A stretch of 18,968 nucleotides of DNA from Gammaproteobacteria bacterium (GTDB lineage: Bacteria; Pseudomonadota; Gammaproteobacteria; Steroidobacterales; Steroidobacteraceae): the NCBI GenBank assembly GCA_030040235.1, contig JASHUC010000546.1, positions 1 through 18,968 on the forward strand. The letters are read 5' to 3'. The notes below the pieces were generated by a model. It searched no databases. It was not told the origin of the DNA and was given only the letters and a program-made list of their open reading frames with translations. The position numbers were made by a program, and so were the translations under genes. Shown one piece after another: positions 1 to 8,360 of this stretch; position 1 is the stretch's first letter, and each line of letters opens with the position of its first letter.

Positions 1-385
1 GATTGGCAAATGACATTGAATAACCTCTGAATCTGTTGGCTCGCCCCGCAGCGCCCGTGAGGGCCCCGACGGACCCATGGCCCATCAGGCTACGACTGCG
101 GCGGTCAGATGCGAGTGTGGTAGTAAGGGAAAATCGAAGTGTATCGGGTAGGACAGACTGCGAGCTGAGCCGGGCGCTGACCGCGAACCCCGGGACCCCA
201 GCGCAGCGCACTCTACACACTTTGCTGCAGCACGTCCAATGCGGACCGCGTGTCTCTGCGAGCTGCAGCGGTGTGATGGCCTACGCCTTGCGCTCCTCGA
301 GCAGGAACCGGAGCCGCCCGTCGCGGAGAGTTTGCGTCACAGTCTGCTGCTGTTGGCCCGGCAGCCATTCGCACCGGGCGGAACC
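1..385. other. Left-edge region without a convincing gene
   Basis: I see no recognisable gene here. A 59-codon plus-strand frame (ATG 239, stop 416-418) has a coding-like preference for G/C third positions over 283-380. It has no ribosome binding site or family resemblance, and it runs antisense into the 3' end of the TIGR03118-type gene, so I do not call it. A GCCCGG/CCGGGC inverted repeat (356-361 and 374-379, 12-nt loop) lies just past the stop of that minus-strand gene. It could act as a weak terminator, but no T-run follows it. Confidence 0.3.
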
Positions 386-1492
386 CTACGGACCTTCATC
401 CGGATCGAAGACGATTGATGCGAAGGTACCCGCCATTTCGCTTTGTGCTCCATTACCCGGTCCGACGGTGACGAACAGTTCGTTCTCGGCTCCACTGGAT
501 GAGTTTCCGCCACCGAAAGCGATTGCCCAAGTGTTGTTGAAGATAATCGGTCTGCCCTGTCGATCCCTTATCGTTCCTACGAACTCGCCGGTTTTCGGAT
601 TGAACCCGTTGATGGTGCCGTCGGCCGAGTTGTTGGAAACGAGCAGCGTATTGCTCAGCGGCCCGAAATCGCTGGGAGCGAGAGTAATGCCCCAGGCCTG
701 ATTGAGCGGCAGGCCTTGGACCAATGTTTTCACCAAGGTTCCATTCTCGCGGAAGACGTCGATATAGCCGCCGGCACCCACGTTCGGTATCGCATACGCG
801 ACGTAAACCAGGCCATTGATGTCCTGGATGCCGAACACTGAGAAGGTCGATGGGATATTGGAATCCCGAAACGACCCCACAAACTCGAAGTTGCCGTCGA
901 ACATGTCCACCTGATTGTTGGTATTGTCAGCCGCGTAGAGGTAATTGGGTCCCGAGGAATTATTGGAGATGGCCAAGCCGGTGTACATGGGTACGCCAAT
1001 CGGAGCCGGGACCGCCGACGGCGGGACCGCGATGATCGCTTCGTTCTTGTTAGCGCCAAAGGCCCAGGCGCTGATCGTGCCGTCCAGCGTCGCAAAAATG
1101 AAATTCGCGGGCGTGCCCTGAATCTGAAATTCCTGCGATCCGTTGAAGACGATGCCCGTCGGTGTGCCAGGGCCGTTGCCGCCGGTTGGCGAGGTCGGTC
1201 CATTCCCTGCGGTGGGGATCAGGACCTTGAGCGCTTGTGGTGCTCCGGTTGCGGTGTACACGGTCGCCCACCCTGAGAGATTATCGCTGACCCACCAAGG
1301 CGATGTGGCGCTGGTACCGCGGGCCAATCCCCAAGCATTGACCAGCAGGGGATCGGTGTTCGGGGTGTGTTCATCGATTTGATTCGACACTAAATTCGTG
1401 AGGCGATACTGAGCTTGGGACGGGATCGAAAGCGCGAAGAGAGCCACACCGACACAGGCGATGACTGCTGTCCGGCAAGCTTGCATACTCAT
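386..1492 (-). CDS. Secreted TIGR03118-family protein
   Basis: This 368-residue protein has a signal peptide: positive start, hydrophobic stretch around residues 9-23, and a probable cleavage after SQA near residue 27. The mature part looks like the TIGR03118 family of beta-rich, propeller-like exported proteins of unknown function. It has the typical opening LVNAWGLARG (about 50-59), then repeated short strands with phrases such as LYAADNTNNQVDMFD, GYIDVFRENG and INGFNPKTGEFVG. Relatives often carry a PEP-CTERM sorting tail, but here the protein ends in DPDEGP with no C-terminal helix or Arg cluster, so it is probably released outside the inner membrane. The ATG at 1492 follows a GGGAG-like site at about 8 nt; a second in-frame ATG lies two codons on. 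It is divergent from the methyltransferase gene. Family assignment is from recognition of the pattern; function is unknown. Confidence 0.85.
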   Translation of the reverse strand: MSMQACRTAVIACVGVALFALSIPSQAQYRLTNLVSNQIDEHTPNTDPLLVNAWGLARGTSATSPWWVSDNLSGWATVYTATGAPQALKVLIPTAGNGPTSPTGGNGPGTPTGIVFNGSQEFQIQGTPANFIFATLDGTISAWAFGANKNEAIIAVPPSAVPAPIGVPMYTGLAISNNSSGPNYLYAADNTNNQVDMFDGNFEFVGSFRDSNIPSTFSVFGIQDINGLVYVAYAIPNVGAGGYIDVFRENGTLVKTLVQGLPLNQAWGITLAPSDFGPLSNTLLVSNNSADGTINGFNPKTGEFVGTIRDRQGRPIIFNNTWAIAFGGGNSSSGAENELFVTVGPGNGAQSEMAGTFASIVFDPDEGP

Positions 1493-1753
1493 ATTGGTTT
1501 CTCCCAGGGGAGTCAGGAACAGAGGGAGGAGAGCCGTCGGCCGGAGTGACCGGGCGCAGGAACCTCCCTTACCTGATCAACACGCTGTGAGTGCACGCAA
1601 GGCGCGGAAGGGTTCATCAGAAGCGGGTGGGTTCCCTCTTGCGGAATGCAGATTGAGTGTTGGCCATGCCAACTGGAGTGGCGGCGCAATCGGGAGCTTC
1701 AGCTCGAGCTCGGGGTCGGACCGTTATCAGTTGCGAGATGCTGGGGGAGCGAG
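1493..1753. other. Intergenic region between two divergent genes
   Basis: This 261-nt spacer separates the exported protein (-) from the methyltransferase (+) and should contain both promoters. I could not point to a convincing -35/-10 pair on either strand. The open frame extending upstream of the methyltransferase into this region (from 1646) has no family resemblance and is better explained as non-coding. Confidence 0.4.
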
Positions 1754-2356
1754 GTGATCGACAGATCGAACGGCTATGAAGGAATCGCGACCGAGTTCCT
1801 CGCAAGCCGCGGCGGGCGCGGCGGCACCCGTATCGGCGTCGATAGGGTGTGGACGTGGGCCGGCCAGCTGGCGCGCGGATCCACCGTCCTCGATCTGGGC
1901 TGCGGGTCCGGTGTTCCAATCACGGAGCTCCTGATTGACCGCGGCCTTGCCGTCTCCGGCATTGACGCCTCGCCGTCACTCGTGTCTGCGTTCAAGCGAC
2001 GATGGCCGGATACGCCCGTCGCGTGCGAACCGGTGGAGGAGTCGCAGTTCTTTCGCCGGCAATTTGATGCGATCCTTGCCTGGGGACTGGTGTTCCTGTT
2101 GTCAGCCGCCACTCAACGCGACCTCGTCAGGCGAATCAGCGACGCGTTGAAACCGGGGGGGCGTCTGCTGTTTACCTCTCCGGCTGAGGCGGTAACGTGG
2201 AACGATGCGATGACCGGGCGGCCTTCGCGATCACTCGGCGCCGCAGAATACCAGCGTGAACTCTCGAGCGTCGGACTCGCGGTGATCGACCAATATCGTG
2301 ACGAGGGCAGGAATCACTATTTCGACGTGGTGAAGCAGGCCGCCGGCGCGTCCTAA
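1754..2356 (+). CDS. Class I SAM-dependent methyltransferase
   Basis: This is a small methyltransferase of about 200 residues. The SAM-binding motif I is VLDLGCGSGVP (about 45-55), the acidic motif II is in GIDAS (Asp71), a motif-IV-like stretch is FDAILAWGLVFLL, and the C-terminal beta hairpin ends in NHYFDVVKQ. I start it at GTG 1754, because GGGGAG lies 4-5 nt upstream and family members begin with a sequence like SNGYE-x-IA. An ATG at 1646 would add 36 residues with no family resemblance. The stop is followed about 110 nt later by the convergent end of the MFS gene. The substrate cannot be inferred; small metabolites are usual for this Methyltransf_25/11-type fold. Nothing in the context indicates a pathway. 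Confidence 0.85.
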   Translation: MIDRSNGYEGIATEFLASRGGRGGTRIGVDRVWTWAGQLARGSTVLDLGCGSGVPITELLIDRGLAVSGIDASPSLVSAFKRRWPDTPVACEPVEESQFFRRQFDAILAWGLVFLLSAATQRDLVRRISDALKPGGRLLFTSPAEAVTWNDAMTGRPSRSLGAAEYQRELSSVGLAVIDQYRDEGRNHYFDVVKQAAGAS

Positions 2357-2472
2357 CCCTTCAATTGACATTTGTGCCGCCGCCGAAAAGCGCGTTTGGC
2401 AGCCATTCGGATAATCGCCGGGCGCGCGGTGAACGTATGCGGCCTCGACATTACCCACCAATGCCGAGGCTA

Positions 2473-4047
2473 TGCCGAGCGGGTCACCTCGAGCACGCGA
2501 AGATCGCGGCCGCGTGTCTCTCGGCCGTAAAGTGCGATGAGCCCCAAACCGAGCAGCACGGGAACAGCGGTCGCGACCGCCGCGGTTGCGAGCACCGGAA
2601 TGAGCGCGAGGCTGCTCAGGCCTTGGCAGATGAGGCCGCCGCTCTTGCTCACCCCCGCCACCCAACCAGTCGCGCGGCCGCGGATGCGCAGTGGATAGCT
2701 CTCGGCCGTGTAGGGAAGGATGATCGCGATGACGCCGGTAGTACCGACGATAAGCAGCGTGAGTGCCACGATCGGGTTGGACGCGGCGGGCACACCACTC
2801 TCGCGCAGTACGACGGCCAGAAGGCCCGCAGCAGTGACACCAATCATGACGAGCAGCGCGCCCTTGGTGCTCCAGCGCGAGTAAAGCAGCGCCGCGATCG
2901 CCACAACGGGCGCCGAGATGAAAGTCGAGCGGGCGATGATCGCGGCGGCGACCCCGATGTCACGACCCTCCGCGATGAGTTGGCCCGGCAGCCACAGGAG
3001 CACACCGAAATTGAGAAGTCCCCACGCGAGTGCTGCGATGGTGAGCGCGACCGTGGTACCGAGGTAACGACTGTCCGTGGGCGGCAAGTGCGAATGGTCG
3101 AGCTGTGCTTCCTCGTCCCACTCATCGGTCTTGCTGACGATCACCGACCCGAAGCGCTGGAGCGTTGCGAGTGCCTCCTGGGGTCTTCCGATATGGATGA
3201 GAAAGCGCGCCGACTCCGGGATGAACGGACTCAAGCCGATCAGCAGCAGCCCCGAAGGTAGATTGAGAAACCACATGATGCGCCAGCCGAATTCCGGCTG
3301 GAGCAGCGCCGAGAAGCCCGCAGCCGCGAGATAGCCGCCCAGAGTGCCGGCGCCACCGATGAGGACGAGGCTCCAGCCTCGGTGGCGCGTTGGCATGACC
3401 TCCGCGAGTAGCGCGTAGGCGACCGGCAGCATGCCGCCCGCCGAGCCTCCCATGAGAAAACACATGAGCAGGTTCCAGCGGAACGAGGGCATGGCGCCGC
3501 AGATCGAGGTGCCGACGAACATCACGCCGGAGAGCAGGATTGTGGCGCGGCGACCGTACTGATCGGCAAGCACTCCCCAGAGGAACGAGCCGAGCGTCGC
3601 ACCGCTCAACGCCGAGAACGGCAGCAGCGCCACTGCCGCCGGATTGATCCGGTACTCGGTACTCATACCTGGAATGACGAACCCCAGGCTGCTGATCTTC
3701 ATCGTATCGACGACGAGCGCCATCGCGAGGGCGGCGCCTGCGGCCCAGTGCCAGACGGTGAGTGGGGCCTGCTCCGGCGCGGCGACTCGCTCGTGCGTCA
3801 TCGACCGATCGGTGCTGGCTTCCTTCGGGCGCAAGCCGTAGACCGCTGCAATGATGCCGATGATGATGCAGGCCATTCCAAAGAGCATTCCCGACCCCAT
3901 CGGCATGCCCGCGAGCCGATAGTGCATCGACCGAGCCATCACGAACATCGGCAGATGCAACAGCACGCCGATTACCACCGACAAGGTGCCCAGCCAGAAC
4001 GCCGGTGCACTGCGTCGATCGGCAAACATGAAGAGTTCGTTCATCAT
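2473..4047 (-). CDS. MFS transporter with extra N-terminal membrane pair
   Basis: This predicted inner-membrane permease has about 525 residues when started at ATG 4047 (an adjacent ATG at 4044 is equally possible). Its stop codon is at 2470-2472. Residues about 100-515 form a major facilitator domain. Loop 2-3 carries the signature GVLADQYGRR (158-167), and PESARFL (277-283) is the motif at the end of helix 6 seen in sugar and aromatic-acid/H+ symporters. Ahead of this lies an extra block (residues 1-75) with two further hydrophobic segments (about 18-37 and 49-71) and a polar linker, unlike a standard 12-helix MFS protein. The central cytoplasmic loop is acidic (DEWDEEAQLDHSHLPP). An upstream in-frame ATG at 4158 would add an Arg-rich, non-conserved leader, which I reject. 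The substrate is unknown; organic acids are the family's usual cargo. It is convergent with the methyltransferase gene. Confidence 0.88.
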
Positions 4048-4217
4048 CCGTTGCGCCGTTGAACGCGTGCGTGCGGGCTCACCCACGCGATCACAGGCAT
4101 ACGCCTGGACGCGCCGCCCTCTGGCGGATCGCCAATTCGCAAAGTGGATTTCCGGCACGGCCCTCGAGCGGGTGCGGCAGCCGTAGTATTACGTTATCGT
4201 GTGCCCGAGGCAACTTC

Positions 4218-4347
4218 GTGAGCGACAGACGAATCCGGAGCGTGTTGATCGTCGGAGGCGGCACGGCCGGGTGGATGGCGGCAGCCGCGCTTTCGAAGTC
4301 GTTCGCGGGGATGGGCATACAGCTTCGGTTGATCGAGTCATATTCAC
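4218..4347 (+). pseudogene. Truncated tryptophan halogenase N-terminus
   Basis: From GTG 4218 the frame reads VSDRRIRSVLIVGGGTAGWM, then AAAALSKSF and IQLRLIES. This is the FAD-binding start of flavin-dependent tryptophan halogenases (PF04820), with the GxGxxG-type dinucleotide motif intact. Resemblance stops after about 42 residues. The next expected family block (VGVGEATIP) is missing and the frame continues as unrelated Arg/Pro-rich sequence to about 4781. A full halogenase has roughly 500 residues, so more than 90 percent is gone. The next gene starts only about 80 nt further on, which points to a deletion joining the stump to unrelated DNA. No FAD/halide catalytic residues beyond the nucleotide-binding loop survive, so I infer that it is not functional. 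Confidence 0.75.
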
Positions 4348-4425
4348 CGAAATGTGACACGCCTGATGGTCACCCTGCGGGCCCGGCTGGCACTCTGCCG
4401 CGGCTCGGAGTGCAGGGGGTGGTAT

Positions 4426-4818
4426 ATGACGCGAGCCCGTCTCGGCCAGCTGATTGCCACAGCGATGGCACTCGCCGGTCTGGCTGGCGCGTGCACGCTT
4501 GCGGCGCCTTCCGTATACGGGTGTCACTGCTCGAGCGCACCCCAGCAATTTGCTCGAGAGGTCGCCGACTACGATCACTGCGTTATGGGCATCAGGAAAT
4601 CGAGCGAGCACCGGGAGTTCGCCGACCTCGAAATCGATGCCAAGTGTCCCGTCAAACCCTCCGAGTCCGTAACACGCGCGTTCGTGGAAGGAAGAAAGGC
4701 GCTGCGCGACAGCAATTTGCGAGTCTCGGGCGCCATACTGGCATTCTGCGCCTTACCCTGGGCAGCCATTGGCGTGGGTAGGATCAAACAGCGCCGGCGA
4801 CATGACCAAAGAAGTTGA
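4426..4818 (+). CDS. Small hypothetical membrane protein
   Basis: I do not recognise this 130-residue protein. An N-terminal hydrophobic segment (about 7-30, LIATAMALAGLAGACTLAAP) and a C-terminal one (about 99-118, SGAILAFCALPWAAIGVG) enclose a polar central part of about 65 residues. The tail is strongly basic (KQRRRH), which would favour an inside C-terminus. Several cysteines (23, 33, 35, 52, 74), including a CHC pair, lie in or beside the presumed periplasmic part and could form disulfides. The ATG at 4426 follows a purine-rich AGGGGGTGG stretch. An upstream in-frame ATG (4354) lies at the edge of the halogenase remnant and is less likely. Its last 17 nt overlap the next gene, so the two are probably co-transcribed. 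Confidence 0.55.
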   Translation: MTRARLGQLIATAMALAGLAGACTLAAPSVYGCHCSSAPQQFAREVADYDHCVMGIRKSSEHREFADLEIDAKCPVKPSESVTRAFVEGRKALRDSNLRVSGAILAFCALPWAAIGVGRIKQRRRHDQRS

Positions 4819-5260
4819 GGAAGAGCTCGACGCCATCCTCGCGCGTCACAATGCTCGCGTGGCAGAGGCGAGGACTGAAGCAGCCGGCAAGACTGCGGCC
4901 CAGGACACGTTCACTCGCGGCGCCACATCGTGCCTGGAGAATGTGATCGCACCGGCGCTGCAGCAGATGGCTGAGGCGCTCAAGGCGCGAGGCGTGGCCG
5001 CGAGGCTGGCAATCGAGGCGAGCACTGTGCGACTCGACATTCCGGTGAGCCGGCACGCGCGCCTCGGCTACGGACTCGGCGGCTATCCCTACCTCAGGGC
5101 CAGGGTGGATCGCCAGACCCGGCGGATCCACTTCGAGCGCAACACCGTCGACGGCCGCGGTGGCAGCCGGGTAGCCGATTACGCGATCGCGGAGGTCAGT
5201 TCGGATCTGGTCAAGGCTATGGTGATGGATCTGGTGCGAGCGCTGTTCGGCGCACCTTAG
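4802..5260 (+). CDS. Hypothetical cytoplasmic protein
   Basis: This 152-residue soluble protein has no signal peptide or membrane segment and no family I recognise. Residues 1-65 look helical and charged (MTKEVEEELDAILARHNARV). The middle reads like a beta-rich part with regularly placed Arg (VRLDIPVSRHARLGYGLGGY), followed by RVDRQTRRIHFERN. The C-terminus is again helical and hydrophobic ([18 protein letters not shown]). I chose ATG 4802, which overlaps the end of the previous gene by 17 nt; a TTG at 4769 is the alternative. The stop TAG (5258-5260) overlaps the stop of the opposing malic enzyme gene in the four bases TTAG, so the two genes share termination sequence. Confidence 0.6.
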   Translation: MTKEVEEELDAILARHNARVAEARTEAAGKTAAQDTFTRGATSCLENVIAPALQQMAEALKARGVAARLAIEASTVRLDIPVSRHARLGYGLGGYPYLRARVDRQTRRIHFERNTVDGRGGSRVADYAIAEVSSDLVKAMVMDLVRALFGAP

Positions 5261-7584
5261 GCGATTCGGCTGACCGACTGCCTGGGGCCGGCAAGCATCC
5301 CGGCTTGAGCGGCCGTCAACGCCGTCATGTTCAGCACGCGGCGGAACGTGGACGAGGGCGTCAGGACATGCGCGGGCCGGGCGACTCCCATCAGGATCGG
5401 GCCGACGGTCGTGCCCTCGCCATCCGTGACCTTCAGCACGTTGAACAGAATGTTCGCGGCGTCGATGTTCGGACAGACAAGGACGTTGGCCTCGCCCGTG
5501 AGGCGGCTGTCCATGAGCATGCCGCGGCGGATCACCTCGGAGAGCGCGGCGTCACCGTGCATCTCACCGTCGCACTCCACGTCGGGATTCTGCTTGACGA
5601 AGATGTCATAGCCCTCGCGCACGCGTTTGGCGGACTCGCGGCGCGAGGAGCCGTAGTTGGAGTGGGATAGAAACGCGACCTTCGGCGTCATGCCGAACAA
5701 CCGCACCTCGCGCACCGCCTGCCGCGCAATGCATGCGAGCAGCTCGCCCGAGGGAACATCGTTCACGTAGGTATCGGCGATGAACAGGGTGCGCTTGTCG
5801 ATCGTGATGCCCGACAAGGCGGCGAGCGCCCGTTCACCCTCACGCAGCCCGATCACGTCTCGGATGTGCTCCAGGTGCGCGTCGTAGCGGCCGTGCAGAC
5901 CGCAGATCATGCCGTCGGCATCGCCGAGATGCACCATCAGCGAGGCGATGGCGGTCGTGGAGCGAAGCACGGTGGCCTTCGCCGCATCGGGGCTCACGCC
6001 GCGTCGTCCCATGATGCGGTGATAGGCCTGCCAGTACTGTTTGAAGCGTGGATCGTCGTCCTGATTCACGACGCTCACGTCCACGCCGAGCCTCATCCGC
6101 AGGCCGGCTTTCCTGACGCGCGCCTCGATCACCGCCGGGCGGCCGATGAGGATGGGTGATGCGAGATCTTCATCGAGCGCCACCTGTGCCGCGCGCAGCA
6201 CGCGCTCATCCTCACCTTCCGCATAGGCGATGCGCTTGCAGCTCGACGCGCGCGCCGTGCCGAACACCGGCCGGGTGAGCAGGCCGCCCGAGGAGAACTG
6301 ACGGGCCAGCTGCTGGCGATAGGCTTCGAGGTCTGCAATCGGGCGCGTCGCGACGCCCGATGCGGCTGCCGCGGCCGCCACGGCCGGCGCGATGCGCAGA
6401 ATCAGCCGTGAGTCGAAAGGCTTCGGGATGATGTAGTCCGTGCCGAACGCGAGCTCCTGACCTGCGTAGGCGCTCGCCACCTCTTCGCTGATCTCCGCCT
6501 TCGCGAGGTCGGCGATTTCCTTAACGCAGGCGAGCTTCATCTGCGAGGTGATCTTCGTCGCTCCCGAATCCAGGGCACCGCGAAAGATGTAGGGAAAGCA
6601 CAGGACGTTGTTGACCTGATTGGGGTAGTCCGAACGGCCCGTCGCAACGATGCAGTCCGGGCGCGCGGCCCGCGCGAGCTCGGGGCGAATCTCCGGCTCC
6701 GGGTTCGCAAGCGCCAGGATGATCGGCCTCGTGGCCATACCCTTGATCATGTCCGGCATCAGCACGCCGCCGGCCGAGCAGCCGAGGAACACGTCTGCGC
6801 CCGGCATCACGTCCGCCAGCGTGCGCAGGCTCGTCTGCTGCGCGTAGCGCGCTTTCTCGGCGTTGTACGGGTCGCCGCGGCCCTCGTAGATGAGGCCCTT
6901 GGAGTCGCACGCGAACACATGGCTCCGGTTGAGTCCCAGTCCCACCAACAGATCGAGAATGGCGATCGAAGCCGCGCCCGCGCCGCAGACGACGACTTTC
7001 ACCTTGCCGATGTCCTTGCCGACGAGCTCCAGGCCGTTGTGGATCGCCGCCGCGGCGATGATGGCCGTGCCATGCTGGTCATCGTGGAACACCGGGATGT
7101 TCAGCCGTTCGGTCAGTTTGCGCTCGATGTAGAAGCATTCCGGCGCCTTGATGTCCTCGAGGTTGATGCCACCGAGCGTCGGTTCCAGCGCGGCGATCAT
7201 GTCGATCAGCTTGTCCGGATCACGCTCCGCGAGCTCGATGTCAAACACATCGATGCCGGCGAACTTCTTGAACAGGCATCCCTTACCCTCCATGACCGGT
7301 TTCGCCGCCAGCGGTCCGATATCGCCGAGGCCCAATACGGCCGTGCCGTTCGTCACGACCCCCACGAGGTTGCCGCGCGAGGTGTAATCGGCCGCCGCAC
7401 GCGCATCGGCGGCGATGTCGAGGCACGGGTAGGCGACACCGGGCGAGTAGGCGAGCGAAAGGTCACGCTGATTGGTCAGAGGCTTGGTCGGGGAGACGGC
7501 GACTTTTCCCGGGCTCGGCCGGCGGTGGTAGTCACGGGCAGCATCGCGCAGGGCTGCTTCGGCAGCGGTCAACTTGGTGGACAT
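5257..7584 (-). CDS. maeB: NADP-dependent malic enzyme, MaeB type
   Basis: This 775-residue two-domain malic enzyme oxidatively decarboxylates malate to pyruvate with reduction of NAD(P), linking the TCA cycle to pyruvate and supplying NADPH. E. coli MaeB is of similar length (759). The N-terminal catalytic part has YSPGV (46-50), [15 protein letters not shown] (87-101) and the divalent-metal/active-site stretch [10 protein letters not shown] (165-174). The dinucleotide-binding loop is CGAGAAS (200-206). From about 440 to the end lies a phosphotransacetylase-like domain (FADTYVND-type region near 612, [21 protein letters not shown] near 736), which in MaeB proteins is regulatory and binds acetyl-CoA rather than acting as a transacetylase. 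The ATG at 7584 has a poor Shine-Dalgarno. The gene is monocistronic by position and convergent with its downstream neighbour. Cofactor preference is by family, not proven here. Confidence 0.95.
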   Translation of the reverse strand: MSTKLTAAEAALRDAARDYHRRPSPGKVAVSPTKPLTNQRDLSLAYSPGVAYPCLDIAADARAAADYTSRGNLVGVVTNGTAVLGLGDIGPLAAKPVMEGKGCLFKKFAGIDVFDIELAERDPDKLIDMIAALEPTLGGINLEDIKAPECFYIERKLTERLNIPVFHDDQHGTAIIAAAAIHNGLELVGKDIGKVKVVVCGAGAASIAILDLLVGLGLNRSHVFACDSKGLIYEGRGDPYNAEKARYAQQTSLRTLADVMPGADVFLGCSAGGVLMPDMIKGMATRPIILALANPEPEIRPELARAARPDCIVATGRSDYPNQVNNVLCFPYIFRGALDSGATKITSQMKLACVKEIADLAKAEISEEVASAYAGQELAFGTDYIIPKPFDSRLILRIAPAVAAAAAASGVATRPIADLEAYRQQLARQFSSGGLLTRPVFGTARASSCKRIAYAEGEDERVLRAAQVALDEDLASPILIGRPAVIEARVRKAGLRMRLGVDVSVVNQDDDPRFKQYWQAYHRIMGRRGVSPDAAKATVLRSTTAIASLMVHLGDADGMICGLHGRYDAHLEHIRDVIGLREGERALAALSGITIDKRTLFIADTYVNDVPSGELLACIARQAVREVRLFGMTPKVAFLSHSNYGSSRRESAKRVREGYDIFVKQNPDVECDGEMHGDAALSEVIRRGMLMDSRLTGEANVLVCPNIDAANILFNVLKVTDGEGTTVGPILMGVARPAHVLTPSSTFRRVLNMTALTAAQAGMLAGPRQSVSRIA

Positions 7585-7659
7585 GCTTGGTGTCGGGGTT
7601 GAGTGTGTGAAGACGATTCTACATTCCGAGGGTCTGGCGCAGAAACTGGTCGCTTTTTC

Positions 7660-7796
7660 TCAGTATCTGCGTGCGCGCGCTGGAGTCATCCAGAAGTCGA
7701 GTGTCCCGTGAAACATCAGAACCGGGACTTTGATCTTTCCTGTGCTTGGAGCGCGGTGGCAACGAGCAGGCAAACGACCGCGAATGCGAGTCGCAT
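7660..7796 (-). pseudogene. Deleted secreted alpha/beta-hydrolase remnant
   Basis: On the minus strand ATG 7796 opens a 26-codon frame, MRLAFAVVCLLVATALQAQE, then RSKSRF and TGA (7716-7718). The first 18 residues are a clean signal peptide ending in LQA. In the next frame, over the same join (7743-7660), the sequence reads GKIKVPVLMFHGTLDFWMTP before a stop. This matches the strand-8 region of alpha/beta-hydrolases and aminopeptidases, where P-V-L-hydrophobic-x-G-x-x-D carries the acid of the triad. I infer an exported hydrolase reduced by a large internal deletion plus frameshift to its leader and a short C-terminal piece. No active-site Ser motif (GxSxG) remains. The family evidence is one short motif, so confidence is moderate. 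Confidence 0.45.
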
Positions 7797-7851
7797 CACA
7801 TGACCCCGAACAAACAGCCGCATCGTGGCGGCGCACGCAGGACCAACCCTG

Positions 7852-7866
7852 CCGAGGTTGCCTCGG
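7852..7866 (-). terminator. Possible hairpin terminator after lipoprotein gene
   Basis: A perfect CCGAGG-N3-CCTCGG hairpin lies 13 nt beyond the TAA (7880-7882) of the lipoprotein gene. No U-run follows on the minus strand, so intrinsic termination is uncertain. Confidence 0.3.
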
Positions 7867-7879
7867 TGTGGGACGGTCG

Positions 7880-8338
7880 TTATTTCACCGCTTCCTCTCT
7901 CTCCAACTGGTCCACAGCCTGCTCGGAATGTTGCTGCATCTGCTCCAGTTGGGGTTTCGTCAGGCAGGTCTCCTGCGCATTGACGCGCGAGCCCGTGAAG
8001 CTTGAGGTCTGGCAGTAGAGCTCATGGCCGTCGCGCACGACTCGTCGCCAGCCGGGAACCTCGAACGGGGTAGACGTTACCTGAACACTTTGTTTGATCT
8101 GTCCGCTCGTCTGGCCGCTATCCGCTGCCGTGGAAGTGGGCGCAGCGTGCGCCTGGGCGGTCGCGGTTCCGTTCGAAGTGGCCGCAGCGTTCGGCTGGGC
8201 GGCGGCGGCACCGTTCGATGTGACTGCGGCCTTCACCTGGCCGCTGTCCGTCGCCGTCGAAGTTGCCGGAGCTTGCGATGCGCATCCGAGGAGCGCCGAA
8301 GCCGCCGTGAGGATGAGGAAACTCGTTACCCGCCTCAT
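7880..8338 (-). CDS. Small repeat-containing lipoprotein
   Basis: This 152-residue protein begins at ATG 8338, set by a perfect AGGAGG six bases upstream (8345-8350). A lipoprotein signal peptide ends in the lipobox ALLGC (15-19), with Ala-Ser after the Cys. The absence of Asp at +2 is compatible with outer-membrane sorting. Residues 23-78 consist of four 14-residue Ala/Thr/Ser/Gly-rich units (a flexible spacer). Then comes a small folded part of about 65 residues, with VPGWRRVVRDGHELYCQTS, a Cys pair (109, 125) that may be disulfide bonded, and a helical tail CLTKPQLEQMQQHSEQAVDQL. I do not know a function. The same tail arrangement (basic strand, ELYC, then CLTxxQL) looks like small conserved hypothetical periplasmic proteins. 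The gene is followed by a hairpin and preceded by two 20-bp direct repeats. Confidence 0.8.
   Translation of the reverse strand: MRRVTSFLILTAASALLGCASQAPATSTATDSGQVKAAVTSNGAAAAQPNAAATSNGTATAQAHAAPTSTAADSGQTSGQIKQSVQVTSTPFEVPGWRRVVRDGHELYCQTSSFTGSRVNAQETCLTKPQLEQMQQHSEQAVDQLEREEAVK
8105..8272 (-). repeat. Four 42-bp coding repeats (14-residue units)
   Basis: Inside the lipoprotein gene, residues 23-36, 37-50, 51-64 and 65-78 align as units: APATSTATDSGQVK, AAVTSNGAAAAQPN, AAATSNGTATAQAH and AAPTSTAADSGQTS. The two middle units resemble each other most and the two outer units resemble each other most. On the DNA the CGCAGCGT core recurs 42 bp apart (8141 and 8183). Confidence 0.8.
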
Positions 8339-8360
8339 TTCGAGCCTCCTTGTGAGTATG

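Noticed and set aside
36..701. Plus-strand open frame of 221 codons
   Set aside because: Mostly antisense to the exported TIGR03118-type protein; Arg/Ser/Pro-rich and without any family pattern.
2357..2472. Intrinsic terminator between methyltransferase and MFS genes
   Set aside because: Only a 6-bp GCCTCG/CGAGGC pair with a 17-nt loop and no T-run.
2365..3261. Plus-strand frame of 298 codons
   Set aside because: Antisense to the MFS gene; its Arg/Asp/His-rich composition is typical of a mirror frame in GC-rich DNA.
6919..7602. Plus-strand frame opposite the maeB N-terminus
   Set aside because: The opposing frame has clear malic enzyme motifs; this one has none.
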